64,000 nt of DNA from Halorubrum trapanicum (GTDB taxonomy: Archaea; Halobacteriota; Halobacteria; Halobacteriales; Haloferacaceae). Shown here in pieces: positions 26,389-35,785 of the stretch. Below the pieces are notes generated by a model. That model searched no databases. It saw nothing but the letters and a program-made list of their open reading frames with translations, and had not been told where the DNA came from. The DNA lies in contig NZ_AP017569.1 of assembly GCF_002355655.1 (NCBI RefSeq), positions 744,001 through 808,000 on the forward strand, in the 5' to 3' direction. Made by a program: the position numbers and the translations under genes. Every line of letters begins with the position of its first letter. The stretch's first letter is position 1.

Positions 26389-26640
26389 CAGCCGCGAGGA
26401 CGGCGCACGCTCGCTGCGCGCTTCGGTCGTTCGCTTCGCTCACTCCCTCCAGTGCTTGCGTCGCCTGCGCCGTCCTCGCGCCTGCCCCTTTGAGTCCCAC
26501 CCGCACGGCACCGCACAGCACCTCACGCCTCCCCAGCCTCGTCGGCGGCCCTCCGCTTCGCTCCGGACCGCCGACTCCCTCGCGCGTGCTCCTCGCGGCC
26601 TCCGCTTCGCTCCGGCCGCTCGCAGGCACGCGCCACCGCC
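26389..26640 (+). ncRNA. structured dispersed element, copy 2 core (candidate ncRNA)
   Basis: Hairpin 1 pairs 26389-26407 with 26466-26484 (18 of 19 positions) around a 58-base interior. Hairpin 2 pairs GTCGGCGG at 26541 with CCGCCGAC at 26568. Hairpin 3 pairs GCGCGTGC at 26582 with GCACGCGC at 26626, enclosing GCGGCC/GGCCGC. Stem sequences differ from copy 1 but remain complementary, while unpaired blocks are the same. Downstream are TTTATAA at about 26644 and the palindrome TATTTAAATA near 26676. Expression as RNA is inferred. Confidence 0.65.
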
Positions 26641-26767
26641 GAGATTTATAAGCGATGCTCGTCACCGTTCTCGGCTATTTAAATATCGGATCGCTCGCGG
26701 TTCGGCGAAAAGCGACGGTCGTGCCGGATCCTGCGGACCTTTGTCGCTGGCGCGGTCACTCGGTGGT

Positions 26768-27826
26768 ATGCCACGCGAGTTCGACTTCGACTTCGACCTG
26801 CTCCGAGAGCTGACCGAGGCCCGCGGCGTCCCCGGCTACGAGGACGACGTCCGCGAGATCGTCCGCCGCGAGTTCGCCGAGAGCGTCGACCGCGTCCGGA
26901 GCGACGCGATGGGCAACGTCGTCGGCACGATCGAGGGCGACTCGGACTACTCGGTCGCCGTCGCCGCCCACATGGACGAGATCGGGTTCATGGTCCGCCA
27001 CGTCACCGACGAGGGGTTCGTCCAGGTCGACCCGCTCGGCGGGTTCGACGCCCGTGTGCTGCGCGCGCAGCGCGTCACCGTCCACGGCGACGAGGACTTC
27101 ACGGGCGTCATCGGATCCGTCCCGCCGCACACGCTCACGGAGGAGCAGCAGGAGAAAGACGACGAGGTGAAAGACGTCTTCATCGACCTCGGCCGCGACG
27201 CCGAGGCGGTCGAGGAGTTGGTGAGCGTCGGCGACCTCGTCACCCTCGACCAGACGACGACGCGCATGGGCGACCGGATCACGGGGAAGGCGCTCGACGA
27301 CCGGATCTGCCTGTTCGCGATGCTGGAGGCCGCCCGCCGGATCGAGGATCCTGAGGTGACGATCCACTTCGCCGCGACCGTCCAAGAGGAGGTCGGGCTC
27401 CGCGGCGCGCGGGCGCTCGGCGTCGACGTCGACCCGGACCTCGCGGTCGCCTTAGACGTCACCGTCGCCAACGACGTGCCCCAGATCGGCGACCCGGCCG
27501 ACGCCGTCACCGAACTGGGCGAGGGGACGGCGGTGAAGCTGAAGGACTCCTCGGTGATCACCAGCCCGAAGGTTCACCGTCGGCTCACCGAGGTCGCCGA
27601 GGACCAAGAGATCGACCACCAGCACGAGGTGCTGCCCGCGGGCGGCACCGACACCGCGGGGTTCCAGCACACGGCGGGCGCGAAGCCCGTCGGGGCCATC
27701 TCGATCCCGACGCGGTACCTCCACACGGTCACCGAGACCGCCGACGGCGGCGACGTCGAGGCGACGATCGACCTGCTGACGGCCTTCTTGGAGTCCGAGA
27801 CGGGCGAACACGATTACACGCTCTGA
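26768..27826 (+). CDS. M42 family metallopeptidase (TET-type aminopeptidase)
   Basis: A 352-residue two-metal aminopeptidase of the M42 family, members of which form hollow tetrahedral dodecamers that degrade peptides released by the proteasome. Conserved residues are seen in order: VAAHMDEIG near residue 66 (metal His and Asp), GKALDDRICL near 176 (bridging Asp), TVQEEVGLRGARA near 206 (catalytic Glu pair), ALDVT near 233, AGGTDTAGFQ near 292, and RYLHTVTE near 317 (last His ligand). The ATG at 26768 lies after repeat copy 2. The specificity, glutamyl or general, is not decidable. Confidence 0.9.
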   Translation: MPREFDFDFDLLRELTEARGVPGYEDDVREIVRREFAESVDRVRSDAMGNVVGTIEGDSDYSVAVAAHMDEIGFMVRHVTDEGFVQVDPLGGFDARVLRAQRVTVHGDEDFTGVIGSVPPHTLTEEQQEKDDEVKDVFIDLGRDAEAVEELVSVGDLVTLDQTTTRMGDRITGKALDDRICLFAMLEAARRIEDPEVTIHFAATVQEEVGLRGARALGVDVDPDLAVALDVTVANDVPQIGDPADAVTELGEGTAVKLKDSSVITSPKVHRRLTEVAEDQEIDHQHEVLPAGGTDTAGFQHTAGAKPVGAISIPTRYLHTVTETADGGDVEATIDLLTAFLESETGEHDYTL

Positions 27827-27858
27827 ACGGGTACTCCGTCGCCCCGCCGTGTCCGAGA

Positions 27859-29160
27859 TCAGTCGTCGCCGGGGACGGCCCCGCCCGGATCCCGGCGAGC
27901 GCGGTGAGCCCCCCGCGCCTGCCACGCGAAGCCCGTGGTCGCGAACGCGATGAACCCGGCCGCGAGCAGGAACCCCGTCTCGGTGGTCGTCCAGTCCATC
28001 GTGGTACCGACCAGCACGGGCCCGACGACCTGCCCGACCTTCCACGAGACGGAGCGTAAGCTCATCGCGCTGGCGACGGAGTCGTACGCCTCGCCCTCGC
28101 TGACGAACAGCGACATGCTCGCCGGCAGCCGGATCGAGTCGGCGATCCCGAGCAGCGAGTAGGCGCCGAACAGCACGAAGAAGGCCCCGCCGAGCGTCTG
28201 CGAGTCCCCGAGGTACGAGGCGGTGACGGGCGACAGCGTCCCCTCGAAGTACGCCGCGAGCGGGATGACCGCGGTGCCGACGCCGTACAGGAGCGCGCCG
28301 ACCGCGACGAACAGGTAGGTGCGCTCGTAGCGGTCGGTGAGGTCGCCGACGAACCCCTGCGTGAGCGCCTTCGTCAGCTTCCCGCCCGCCATGATCCAAC
28401 CGATCGCGAACGCGGAGATGCCGAACGACGTCCGCGCGTAGATGGGGAGGAAGATGATCACCGCCATCTTGCCGACGCTGAAGGTAAACCGGAAGAAGAC
28501 GAGCGCGCGCAACATCGGGAGGCCGAGCAGCGACCGGAACGTCTCGATCCCGCCCGCGTCCTCCGGGCTCTTCCGGCCGCCGGGGTTGTCGCGGAGGAAC
28601 GCGAAGACGAGCGCGAACGCCGCGAGCGTGACGACGGTCAAGACGAGGTACGTCTCGGAGAAGCCGTAGGCGTAGAGGAGGTAGCCGCCGACCAGGTCGC
28701 CCGCGAGCGACGAGACGGAGGCGAACTGGTTGTACGAGCCGAGCCACCGCCCCCGCTCGTCGTCGGGGCTGATCTCGCCGATCACCGTCGCGCCCGTGAT
28801 CCAGAGGACGCTCGCGCCGAGCCCCTGGACCATCCGCACGAGGATGATGTGGACCGAGCTGTCGACCAGCGCGAAGCCGACGAAGACGGCGACGTTGATC
28901 AGGAACCCGCCGAGCAGCCACCGCTTCGCGTTGCCGGTGTCCACCTTCCGACCCAGCGGGAGGACGATGACCAGCTGGACGATCGCGAAGGCGGTGCCGA
29001 AGAGTCCCTCGACGAACCCGGTGGTGCCGAACAGGTCCGCGTACAGCGCCAGCGCGATGAGGATCGTCGAGTACGCCTGGCTACGGGCGAACGCGGTCCC
29101 GGCGAGCGCCGCGAACTCCCGGTCCCCGAGCAGCCGTACCGAGTTGCCGAACTGGGACAC
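27859..29160 (-). CDS. major facilitator superfamily transporter
   Basis: This 433-residue protein has about twelve hydrophobic segments in two halves. The loop 2-3 family motif appears as LPLGRKVDTGNAKRWLLGG, and the first half continues with LVRMVQGLGASVLWITG near residue 110. A second matching loop, FVGDLTDRYERTYLF, lies in the second half near residue 280. The pattern fits a drug or metabolite exporter of the DHA1 kind, but the substrate cannot be told. It is convergent with the M42 peptidase and ends 32 bases from it. Confidence 0.88.
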   Translation of the reverse strand: MSQFGNSVRLLGDREFAALAGTAFARSQAYSTILIALALYADLFGTTGFVEGLFGTAFAIVQLVIVLPLGRKVDTGNAKRWLLGGFLINVAVFVGFALVDSSVHIILVRMVQGLGASVLWITGATVIGEISPDDERGRWLGSYNQFASVSSLAGDLVGGYLLYAYGFSETYLVLTVVTLAAFALVFAFLRDNPGGRKSPEDAGGIETFRSLLGLPMLRALVFFRFTFSVGKMAVIIFLPIYARTSFGISAFAIGWIMAGGKLTKALTQGFVGDLTDRYERTYLFVAVGALLYGVGTAVIPLAAYFEGTLSPVTASYLGDSQTLGGAFFVLFGAYSLLGIADSIRLPASMSLFVSEGEAYDSVASAMSLRSVSWKVGQVVGPVLVGTTMDWTTTETGFLLAAGFIAFATTGFAWQARGAHRARRDPGGAVPGDD

Positions 29161-29353
29161 GGTCGTCTCTGATCCGAGTCAAGGGGAGCCCGAAAAAAAA
29201 GCGCCGTCGATCCGGCGGTCCGCGTGGGGTTATCGTTTCAAGCGGGCGAGACGCGAGTCGGGCGCGACGCCGACCCGCGACGAGCGGCGTTCCAGCGTCG
29301 AAATAATGGCCGGTTAATTCATACGAGAGTGTATACAATTCCGGCTACATCGC

Positions 29354-30238
29354 ATGCGTCGTCGACAGTACGTGCGAGCGCTCGGCCTCGGCGGTGCCGC
29401 CTCGCTGGCCGGCTGTGCGAACCGGACCGCGGAGAGCCCGCCCGACCTCGGCTCGCTGACGCTCGCCACCGCCACGACGGCGTACGACAGCGGGCTGCTG
29501 CCCGTCCTGAACCGAGGGTACGCCGACCAGTTCGGCGCGGGGGTGGAGTCGGTCGTGCGCGGGACGGGGGCCTCACTCCGCACCGCCCGGGACGGCGACT
29601 GCGACGTCGTGCTCGTCCACGCCCGCCCGCTTGAAGACGAGTTCATCCGCGCCGGACACGGGATCAATCGACGCCGGGTGATGGTCAACGACTTCCTAGT
29701 TGTCGGGCCGCCCGACGACCCCGCGGGCGTCGCCGGAAAAGATCCCCTGTCGGCGTTCAAAGCCATCGCCGACGCGGGGGCGAGGTTCCTGTCGCGGGGC
29801 GATCGGTCGGGAACGCACATCCGGGAGCGCCGGATCTGGGACGAGGCGGGGGTCGATCCCGGCGGCGAGTGGTACCTCGAGACCGGTCAGGGGATGGGCG
29901 ACACGCTGACGATCGCTCGGCAGTCGGGCGCCTACACCCTCGTCGACCGCGGCACCTTCCTCGCCGTGGGCGGCGACGGCACTCTGGCGCGGCACGTCGA
30001 CTTCGGGATCGACGACCCGCCACCGCTGCTCCGAAACGAGTACGCCGTCATCCCGGTCAATCCCGCCCGACACGACGCAGGGTACGCGCTCGCCATGTCC
30101 TACGTCGGCTACCTCACCGGCCCCGGACAGTCGCGGATCGAGGAGTTCCGGGTCGACGGGGAGCGGGCGTTCCGACCGCTCGCCCGCTCGGCCCAACCCG
30201 CGTTCGAGCAGTACGTCCCGAGCGACTGGCCGGAGTAG
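29354..30238 (+). CDS. TupA-like tungstate/molybdate-type substrate-binding lipoprotein
   Basis: A 294-residue binding protein with a twin-arginine-type signal and lipobox SLAGC (Cys21). The TupA pattern is visible: LATATTAYDSGLLP near residue 38, a DVVLVHARPLEDEF segment, VNDFLVVGPPDDPAG, the oxyanion-binding SRGDRSGTHIRER near residue 153, and WYLETGQGMGDTL. In bacteria such proteins deliver tungstate to an ABC permease and ATPase. Neither gene is next to it here. The family fit is good; the exact anion is inferred. Confidence 0.8.
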   Translation: MRRRQYVRALGLGGAASLAGCANRTAESPPDLGSLTLATATTAYDSGLLPVLNRGYADQFGAGVESVVRGTGASLRTARDGDCDVVLVHARPLEDEFIRAGHGINRRRVMVNDFLVVGPPDDPAGVAGKDPLSAFKAIADAGARFLSRGDRSGTHIRERRIWDEAGVDPGGEWYLETGQGMGDTLTIARQSGAYTLVDRGTFLAVGGDGTLARHVDFGIDDPPPLLRNEYAVIPVNPARHDAGYALAMSYVGYLTGPGQSRIEEFRVDGERAFRPLARSAQPAFEQYVPSDWPE

Positions 30239-30286
30239 GAGTGCGGGCGACGGCGGTCCCGGGGTTAGCGCCCTGGCTCGCCGGTA

Positions 30287-31891
30287 TCAGTCGTGTCGGA
30301 AGCAGCGCGACCCGGTGAACGCCATCGCCATGTCGCGCTCGTCGGCCGCGGCGATCACGTCCTCGTCGTTGACGGAGCCGCCCGGCTGGATCACGGCCTC
30401 GATGCCGGCGTCGGCCGCCTCCTCGACCGCGTCCGGGAACGGGAAGAAAGCGTCCGAGGCCATCACGGCGCCCTCGGCGGACTTGCCCTCGGCGTCCTTC
30501 TCGGCCTTCATCGCCGCGAGCGTCACGGCGTCGACGCGGGACACCTGCCCCATCCCGACGCCGACCGTCTCGGTGCCGGTCGCGAAGAGGATGCCGTTCG
30601 ACTTCACGTGTTTCAGCGTCTTCCACGCGAACAGCATCGTCTCGACCTGCTCGTCGGTCGGCTCGCGCTCGCTGACGACCTCCAGGCCGTCGGCGGTCGG
30701 GGACTGCCGGTCGCGCTCCTGGACGAGGCGGCCGCCGACGATGGGCTTCTCGGTGAACCGCTCGGAGAAGCGGTCGTCGCCATCGCCGAGCGGGCCGACG
30801 TCGAGCACGCGGAGGTTCTTCTTCTCGCGGAGCACGTCGAGCGCGCTGTCGGTGTAGCCGGGCGCGACGACGACCTCCTTGAACGAGTCGGCGACCGCGG
30901 TGGCGGTGTCGGCGTCGCACTCGCGGTTGAGGGCGACGATGCCGCCGAAGGCGGACTTCGCGTCGGTGCGCAGCGCGCGGTCGTACGCGTCCGCGAGGTC
31001 GGACCCGACCGCGCAGCCGGCGGGGTTCGTGTGCTTGATCACCGCGGCCGCCGGCTCGTCGAACTCCTTGACGAGGTCGAGCGCGGCGTCGGCGTCGTTG
31101 TAGTTGTTGTACCCCATCCCCTTCGCGCCGGGGTTCAGCTGGTCGGCGTCGACGACGCTCGCCTCCTCGCAGCCGTCGTCGACGTACAGGGCGGCGTCCT
31201 GATGCGGGTTCTCGCCGTACCGGAGCGTGTCGGTGCGCTCCTCCGAGACGAACCGCCGCTCCGGGAAGTCGCCGCCCACGTCGCCCTCGACCGCGACGCC
31301 GACGGGCTCGCCGTCGGCGTTCCGCTCGACCGTCACCCGGTCCTCGGCGAACCAGCGGACCGCCCGCGGGTACGCCGTGAACTCGGCCTCGCGGAGGACG
31401 CGCGCCTTCAGCGAGTCGGCGTCGTCGTCCTCGTACACCGGGATCGGCTCCTGCGTGACGACCGGGCCGGCGTCGACCTCCTCGGTGACGACGTGGACCG
31501 TACAGCCTGTCGTCCGGACGCCGGCGTCGAGGACCTGCTCGTGGGCGTCCGTGCCGGGGAACGCCGGGAGCAGCGACGGGTGGACGTTCAGCGTCGTCGG
31601 GACGGCGTCGAGGAACTCGTCGGTGAGCACGCGCATGTAGCCGTCGAGGCAGACGAGGTCGACGTCGTAGTCCGACAGGCGCTCGACGATGCGGCGCTCG
31701 TGCGACTCGCGCGACTCGCCCTCGTCGCGCTCGACGACCTCGGTCGGGATCCGGCGCTCGGTCGCGGCCCCTAACACGGGCGCCTGCTCGCGGTTCGTCA
31801 GGACGACCGACAGCTCCGCGCCCCCGGGCGCGGCGTCGGCGATGTGTCTGAGGTTCCGTCCCCGGTTGCTCGCGAGTCCCGCGATCTTCAT
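30287..31891 (-). CDS. PurN-AICAR transformylase fusion (purine synthesis)
   Basis: A 534-residue fusion. Residues about 1-190 are a glycinamide ribonucleotide transformylase, with the catalytic NVHPSLLPAFPGTDAHEQV and VTEEVDAGPVV segments. Residues about 215-534 are an AICAR transformylase like the C-terminal part of PurH, with TLRYGENPHQDAAL, KHTNPAGCAVG, KSAFGGIVALN and the late AFFPFPDAVE. The PurH cyclohydrolase domain is missing, as expected in haloarchaea that use PurO for that last step. Both halves use formyl-tetrahydrofolate. It is divergent from purB, grouping two purine genes. Confidence 0.92.
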   Translation of the reverse strand: MKIAGLASNRGRNLRHIADAAPGGAELSVVLTNREQAPVLGAATERRIPTEVVERDEGESRESHERRIVERLSDYDVDLVCLDGYMRVLTDEFLDAVPTTLNVHPSLLPAFPGTDAHEQVLDAGVRTTGCTVHVVTEEVDAGPVVTQEPIPVYEDDDADSLKARVLREAEFTAYPRAVRWFAEDRVTVERNADGEPVGVAVEGDVGGDFPERRFVSEERTDTLRYGENPHQDAALYVDDGCEEASVVDADQLNPGAKGMGYNNYNDADAALDLVKEFDEPAAAVIKHTNPAGCAVGSDLADAYDRALRTDAKSAFGGIVALNRECDADTATAVADSFKEVVVAPGYTDSALDVLREKKNLRVLDVGPLGDGDDRFSERFTEKPIVGGRLVQERDRQSPTADGLEVVSEREPTDEQVETMLFAWKTLKHVKSNGILFATGTETVGVGMGQVSRVDAVTLAAMKAEKDAEGKSAEGAVMASDAFFPFPDAVEEAADAGIEAVIQPGGSVNDEDVIAAADERDMAMAFTGSRCFRHD

Positions 31892-32058
31892 ACGCGAACG
31901 TCCGACCGATCGGGTATATCGATTGCGGTCCGCGCCGCGGTTGTGTACACGTCTGCGGATCGGAACGGGCGATCGACGCGCTTCGAGGCGGCTACGGATC
32001 CACGTCCGTGCGACGCCTCATCGACACGCTTTTGCTGGCGCCGTGGGCAGTCGCGGAC

Positions 32059-33561
32059 ATGACCGACGACTCCGAACCGGCGGCCGACGACTCCGAACCG
32101 ACGGGCGACGACGCCATCGCCGGCCTGTCGCGCTCGGACCCGCTCGCAGCCGTCTCCCCCCTCGACGGGCGGTACGCCGGCCGGACGGCACCGCTGTCCC
32201 CGTACGCGAGCGAGGCCGCGCTGATGCGCGCCCGGACTCGCGTCGAGGTCGAGTACCTGATCGCGCTGGCGGGCCTCGACGCGACCCCTGTCGGCTTCGA
32301 CGAGGCGACCGAGACCGCGCTGCGCGGCGTCTACAGGGATTTCGACGCCGAGGACGCGCGGCTGATCAAGGCGCTGGAGACCGAGGGCGGCGCGGGGTAC
32401 GACGCGACCAACCACGACGTGAAGGCGGTCGAGTACTTCCTCCGCGTCCGGCTGGCGGAGGTCGCCGATGGCGGGGCGGACGGGGACGCCGCCGCCCCGC
32501 TCGACGACGCCGAGTCGCTGTTCCCGTGGATCCACTTCGGGCTCACCAGCGAGGACGTGAACAACCTCGCGCACCGGCTCCTCGTCAAGCGCGCGGTGAG
32601 CGAGGTGATCGTTCCCGCGGTCCGCGAGGTGCGCGACGCCCTCGTCGAACTGGCGCACGAACACCGAGCCACGCCGATGCTGGCGCGCACGCACGGCCAG
32701 CCCGCGACGCCGACCACGTTCGGCAAGGAGATGGCGGTGTACGCGGCGCGGCTCGGCCGCGCGCTCGGGCGGATCGTCGTCGCGAACGAGGACCTCTCCG
32801 GCAAGCTCGCGGGCGCCTCCGGCACCTTCGCCGCCCACGAGGCCGCCTACCCCGACGTCGACTGGCGGGCGTTCTCGGAGTCGTTCGTCCGTGACCTCGA
32901 CCTCGAACACACCGCGCTCGCGACGCAGGTGAACCCCTGCGACGACCTCGCGGCGCTGTTCGACGCGCTTCGCGGCGTCAACGACGTCCTCCTCGATCTG
33001 GACCTCGACGCGTGGCTGTACGTCTCCGACCGCTACCTCGGGCAGGAGGCCGTCGAGGGCGAGACGGGGTCGTCGACGATGCCCCACAAGGTGAACCCGA
33101 TCGACTTCGAGAACAGCGAGGGGAACCTCTCGAAGGCGAACTCGGACCTGACGTTCCTCGCCGACTACGTGACGACCTCGCGGCTCCAGCGCGACCTCTC
33201 CGACTCCACGGTCAAGCGCAACGTCGGCGCCGCCTTAGCGCACTGCCTGATCGGCTACTCGAAGGCCGCGGACGGCCTCGCCAAGGTCGTCCCGAACGAG
33301 GCGGTCATGCGCGAGGAGCTGGACGCGACCCCCGAGGTTATCGGCGAGGCGGTCCAGACGGTCCTGCGCCGCGAGGGCGACACCGAGGCGTACGAGCGCG
33401 TGAAGGCGCTCTCGCGCGGCCGGTCGGTGACGCTCGACGACTTCCGCGACCTCTTCGACGACCTCGACGTCGACGAGGCGGTCCGCGCGGAGCTGAAGGC
33501 ACTGACGCCGGCCGGCTACACCGGCGTCGCCGAGGAGCTCGTCGACGAGATCGACGCATAG
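32059..33561 (+). CDS. purB: adenylosuccinate lyase
   Basis: A 500-residue lyase of the fumarase superfamily that works twice in purine synthesis (SAICAR to AICAR, and adenylosuccinate to AMP, each releasing fumarate). The signature GSSTMPHKVNPIDFEN is near residue 335. Other conserved blocks are SPLDGRYAGRTAPLSPYASE near the N-terminus, WIHFGLTSEDVNN with the catalytic-site Thr-Ser, and ARTHGQPATPTTFGKE. The ATG at 32059 gives an acidic leader of about 35 residues. The upstream in-frame start at 32008 is less likely. It is divergent from the PurN fusion. Confidence 0.95.
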   Translation: MTDDSEPAADDSEPTGDDAIAGLSRSDPLAAVSPLDGRYAGRTAPLSPYASEAALMRARTRVEVEYLIALAGLDATPVGFDEATETALRGVYRDFDAEDARLIKALETEGGAGYDATNHDVKAVEYFLRVRLAEVADGGADGDAAAPLDDAESLFPWIHFGLTSEDVNNLAHRLLVKRAVSEVIVPAVREVRDALVELAHEHRATPMLARTHGQPATPTTFGKEMAVYAARLGRALGRIVVANEDLSGKLAGASGTFAAHEAAYPDVDWRAFSESFVRDLDLEHTALATQVNPCDDLAALFDALRGVNDVLLDLDLDAWLYVSDRYLGQEAVEGETGSSTMPHKVNPIDFENSEGNLSKANSDLTFLADYVTTSRLQRDLSDSTVKRNVGAALAHCLIGYSKAADGLAKVVPNEAVMREELDATPEVIGEAVQTVLRREGDTEAYERVKALSRGRSVTLDDFRDLFDDLDVDEAVRAELKALTPAGYTGVAEELVDEIDA

Positions 33562-33771
33562 CGGGAACGACGCGTACCGAGAACGACTCAGCGCGTCGAA
33601 CGGCTCCCGGGAGAACCAAACGAGCGCGTCAGAGAGGAGCCCGTAGCGGTCTGCTTTTCGGATGTATTTTCGTTCGAACCAGCGAGTCCCTGAACGGTGC
33701 CACCTGATCGGTCAGTGATAATTCACACGGCGCCAAAAGAAGTTTATCACTCGCAGTATCAGTCGTGATCG

Positions 33772-34083
33772 ATGCCCTCCGAAGACGACGAGACGACGTA
33801 CTCGATGTTCGGCAACGACGCGGCCAACGAGTTGGGCCGACCCGCGGACGACGACCGCGTAGACCCAGACGCGGCGGGGCTCGGCGACGGCGAGGACGGC
33901 TGTCCGAAGTGCGGCGACACCGAGACGGAGACCGACGAGATCGCCACCAGCGGCACGGGCCTCACCAAGATGTTCGACGTCCAGAACCGGAAGTTCGTCG
34001 TCGTCTCCTGCGCAGAGTGCGGCTACTCCGAGCTGTACAAGGGGCAGTCGTCCGGGAACGCGATCGACTTCTTCCTCGGGTGA
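33772..34083 (+). CDS. zinc-ribbon nucleic-acid-binding-type protein (PF09855-like)
   Basis: A 103-residue protein with an acidic leader (1-45) and a zinc ribbon: CPKCGDTETETDEIATSG near residue 44, then FDVQNRKFVVVSCAECGYSELYKG near 66-90. The spacing matches the family of Zn-ribbon proteins once called DUF2082. Members occur across bacteria and archaea without a firm function. A TTTATCA near 33742 suggests a leaderless transcript. The start is ATG at 33772. Confidence 0.82.
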   Translation: MPSEDDETTYSMFGNDAANELGRPADDDRVDPDAAGLGDGEDGCPKCGDTETETDEIATSGTGLTKMFDVQNRKFVVVSCAECGYSELYKGQSSGNAIDFFLG

Positions 34084-34132
34084 GTCGCCGGGAGAGCGAC
34101 CGATTTTTGTCGGACGCGGAACCAGTCGCGGT

Positions 34133-35041
34133 ATGGTCTCCCTCCGACCGCTCGCAGCCCTCCCCGTCGTCGGCGTCGTCGCCGACGCGCGCACGTATCG
34201 TCACCTGCTGTACCTGCTGATCGCGGTTCCGCTGGGGTTCCTCTATTCGGGAATCGGGTCGTTCGCGCTCGTGTTCGGACTCGTCTTCTCGGTCGTCCTC
34301 GTCGGAGTCGGCCTCTTGGTCGCGGCCGTCGTCGGCTCGCGGCTCGTCGCCGGGCTCGAACGCTGGCTGGCGAACCGTCTGCTCGGGACCGATCTGGCCG
34401 CGCCGGACGACCTCCGCGCCGCCGCGGACGACGGCGACGCGGGCGCGGTCGCGACGGTTCGCGCCTACCTCGCGGCGCCGTCGACGTGGCGCGGGCTCGG
34501 GTTCCTCTCGCTGAAGTTCTGGGTCACGGTAGTGGCGTTCGCGCCGCTCGCCGTCCTCGCGCAGGCGCTCTCGCTCGTCGCCGCCCCGGTCCGGTACCCC
34601 TACTCGACGCAGTTCGGCGAGGTGAACGGCGAGCCAGCGGTGTGGGCGATCGACACCGCGCCCGAGGCGGCGCTCGCGGCGGGACTCGGTGTCGCCGGAC
34701 TCCTCGTCGGCCTCCACCTGACGAACCTGATCGCGAGCGGCGCCCGCCTGATGGCCGAAGCGTTGCTCGGCGACGACGCCGAGAGCGACGCCGAGCCGGC
34801 CGGCGACGACGGCGGTGCGGAGAGCGGCGCCGAGCGCGTCACCGTCGACGGCGACGCGGCCGATCGCGAGGGCGATGCCGGCCGGAACCGCGACGGCGAC
34901 CGCGATTCGGAGGAAGGGAACGAGTCGGGTGAGGGGTCCGACTCCGACTCCGACGCCGACGGCTTCGAGTTCGACGCGGACCCCGCCGACTCCGACGCGA
35001 GCCCCCGCGATCCCGACGCGGACCGGGACGAACGCGACTGA
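34133..35041 (+). CDS. membrane protein with acidic C-terminal tail
   Basis: A 302-residue protein with about four hydrophobic helices (roughly residues 26-48, 50-74, 122-150 and 180-202) and a helical domain between the second and third. From about residue 210 it becomes a long disordered tail rich in Asp, Ser, Gly and Glu. It is predicted to sit in the cell membrane with the tail in the cytoplasm or outside. The family is unknown, though the sensor-like layout (membrane core plus acidic tail) is frequent in haloarchaea. Confidence 0.65.
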   Translation: MVSLRPLAALPVVGVVADARTYRHLLYLLIAVPLGFLYSGIGSFALVFGLVFSVVLVGVGLLVAAVVGSRLVAGLERWLANRLLGTDLAAPDDLRAAADDGDAGAVATVRAYLAAPSTWRGLGFLSLKFWVTVVAFAPLAVLAQALSLVAAPVRYPYSTQFGEVNGEPAVWAIDTAPEAALAAGLGVAGLLVGLHLTNLIASGARLMAEALLGDDAESDAEPAGDDGGAESGAERVTVDGDAADREGDAGRNRDGDRDSEEGNESGEGSDSDSDADGFEFDADPADSDASPRDPDADRDERD

Positions 35042-35083
35042 GCCGCCCGGAGCGCTTATTCGCTTCCGACCGTCAGGACGGAC

Positions 35084-35785
35084 ATGGCGCCGACGCTCGT
35101 GAGCGCGGCCGTGGGGGCGCTGCTCGCGGCCGCGCTGCTGGGGGACGCCTTCGACCGGCGCGCGGTCGCGGTCGTCGTCGCGGCCGCGCTCGCTCCCTCC
35201 CTCGACGCGGCCGCGAGCCTCGCCGTGCCGGGCGCGACGAACGCCCTCCTCCACGCGGTCTGGGTGCCCCTTCTCGTCGGCGGACTGCTGTACTGGGACG
35301 CGACGCTGCGATCGTCGTCGGCCCTCCGCGAGCGGTGGGGTCCGCGCGGCGTGCGAGTCGCGTGGGTCGCGCTCGCGTCGTTCGTCGTCGCGGGGATCGG
35401 GTCGGCGCTGTTCGCCGGCGAGGGCGCGGCGCTCCTCTACCCGCTGGAGGACGCGCGCTACGTCGTCCGCGGGCGGCTCGTGTTCTCGACGCGGGAAGGG
35501 GTCGTCCAGACGTTCGTCGCGCCGGACGCGGAGGGACCGGGGATCCTGCCGTTAGCGCGCGTCGGCGGGGCGGTCGCCGACCCGGTCGCCTCGTGGGTGA
35601 ACCCCGACGGGCGCCCCGGCCTCGACCCGGGCGCCGACCGGGAGGTCAGGCTCGTCGACGGCGGGTGGCAGCTGGTCGTCGTCGCCGCCGCGGCCGCGAC
35701 GCTCGCGGTCCGGTTCCGGGGGCGCGGCGGGAGCGGGGCGACGGACGGCGGGGACGCGGCGACGGACGGCGAGGTGAGCCGCTGA
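35084..35785 (+). CDS. DUF457-like membrane protein, degenerate paralogue
   Basis: A 233-residue multi-pass protein related to the next gene: both share a GALLxAAxLLGxxxDRRA-like start, an R-x-x-G-V/A-x-V-A-W-V-A-L segment and a F/Y-S-T-x-x-G-V/F-VQTFV motif. The next gene belongs to the LexA-binding/YdjM-type hydrolase group, which has conserved His residues. Those histidines are lost here (ASFVVAGIGSALF where the neighbour has FVHVFAHVAID). It is likely a duplicate that no longer binds metal. It ends on the base before the next gene begins, suggesting cotranscription. Confidence 0.65.
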   Translation: MAPTLVSAAVGALLAAALLGDAFDRRAVAVVVAAALAPSLDAAASLAVPGATNALLHAVWVPLLVGGLLYWDATLRSSSALRERWGPRGVRVAWVALASFVVAGIGSALFAGEGAALLYPLEDARYVVRGRLVFSTREGVVQTFVAPDAEGPGILPLARVGGAVADPVASWVNPDGRPGLDPGADREVRLVDGGWQLVVVAAAAATLAVRFRGRGGSGATDGGDAATDGEVSR

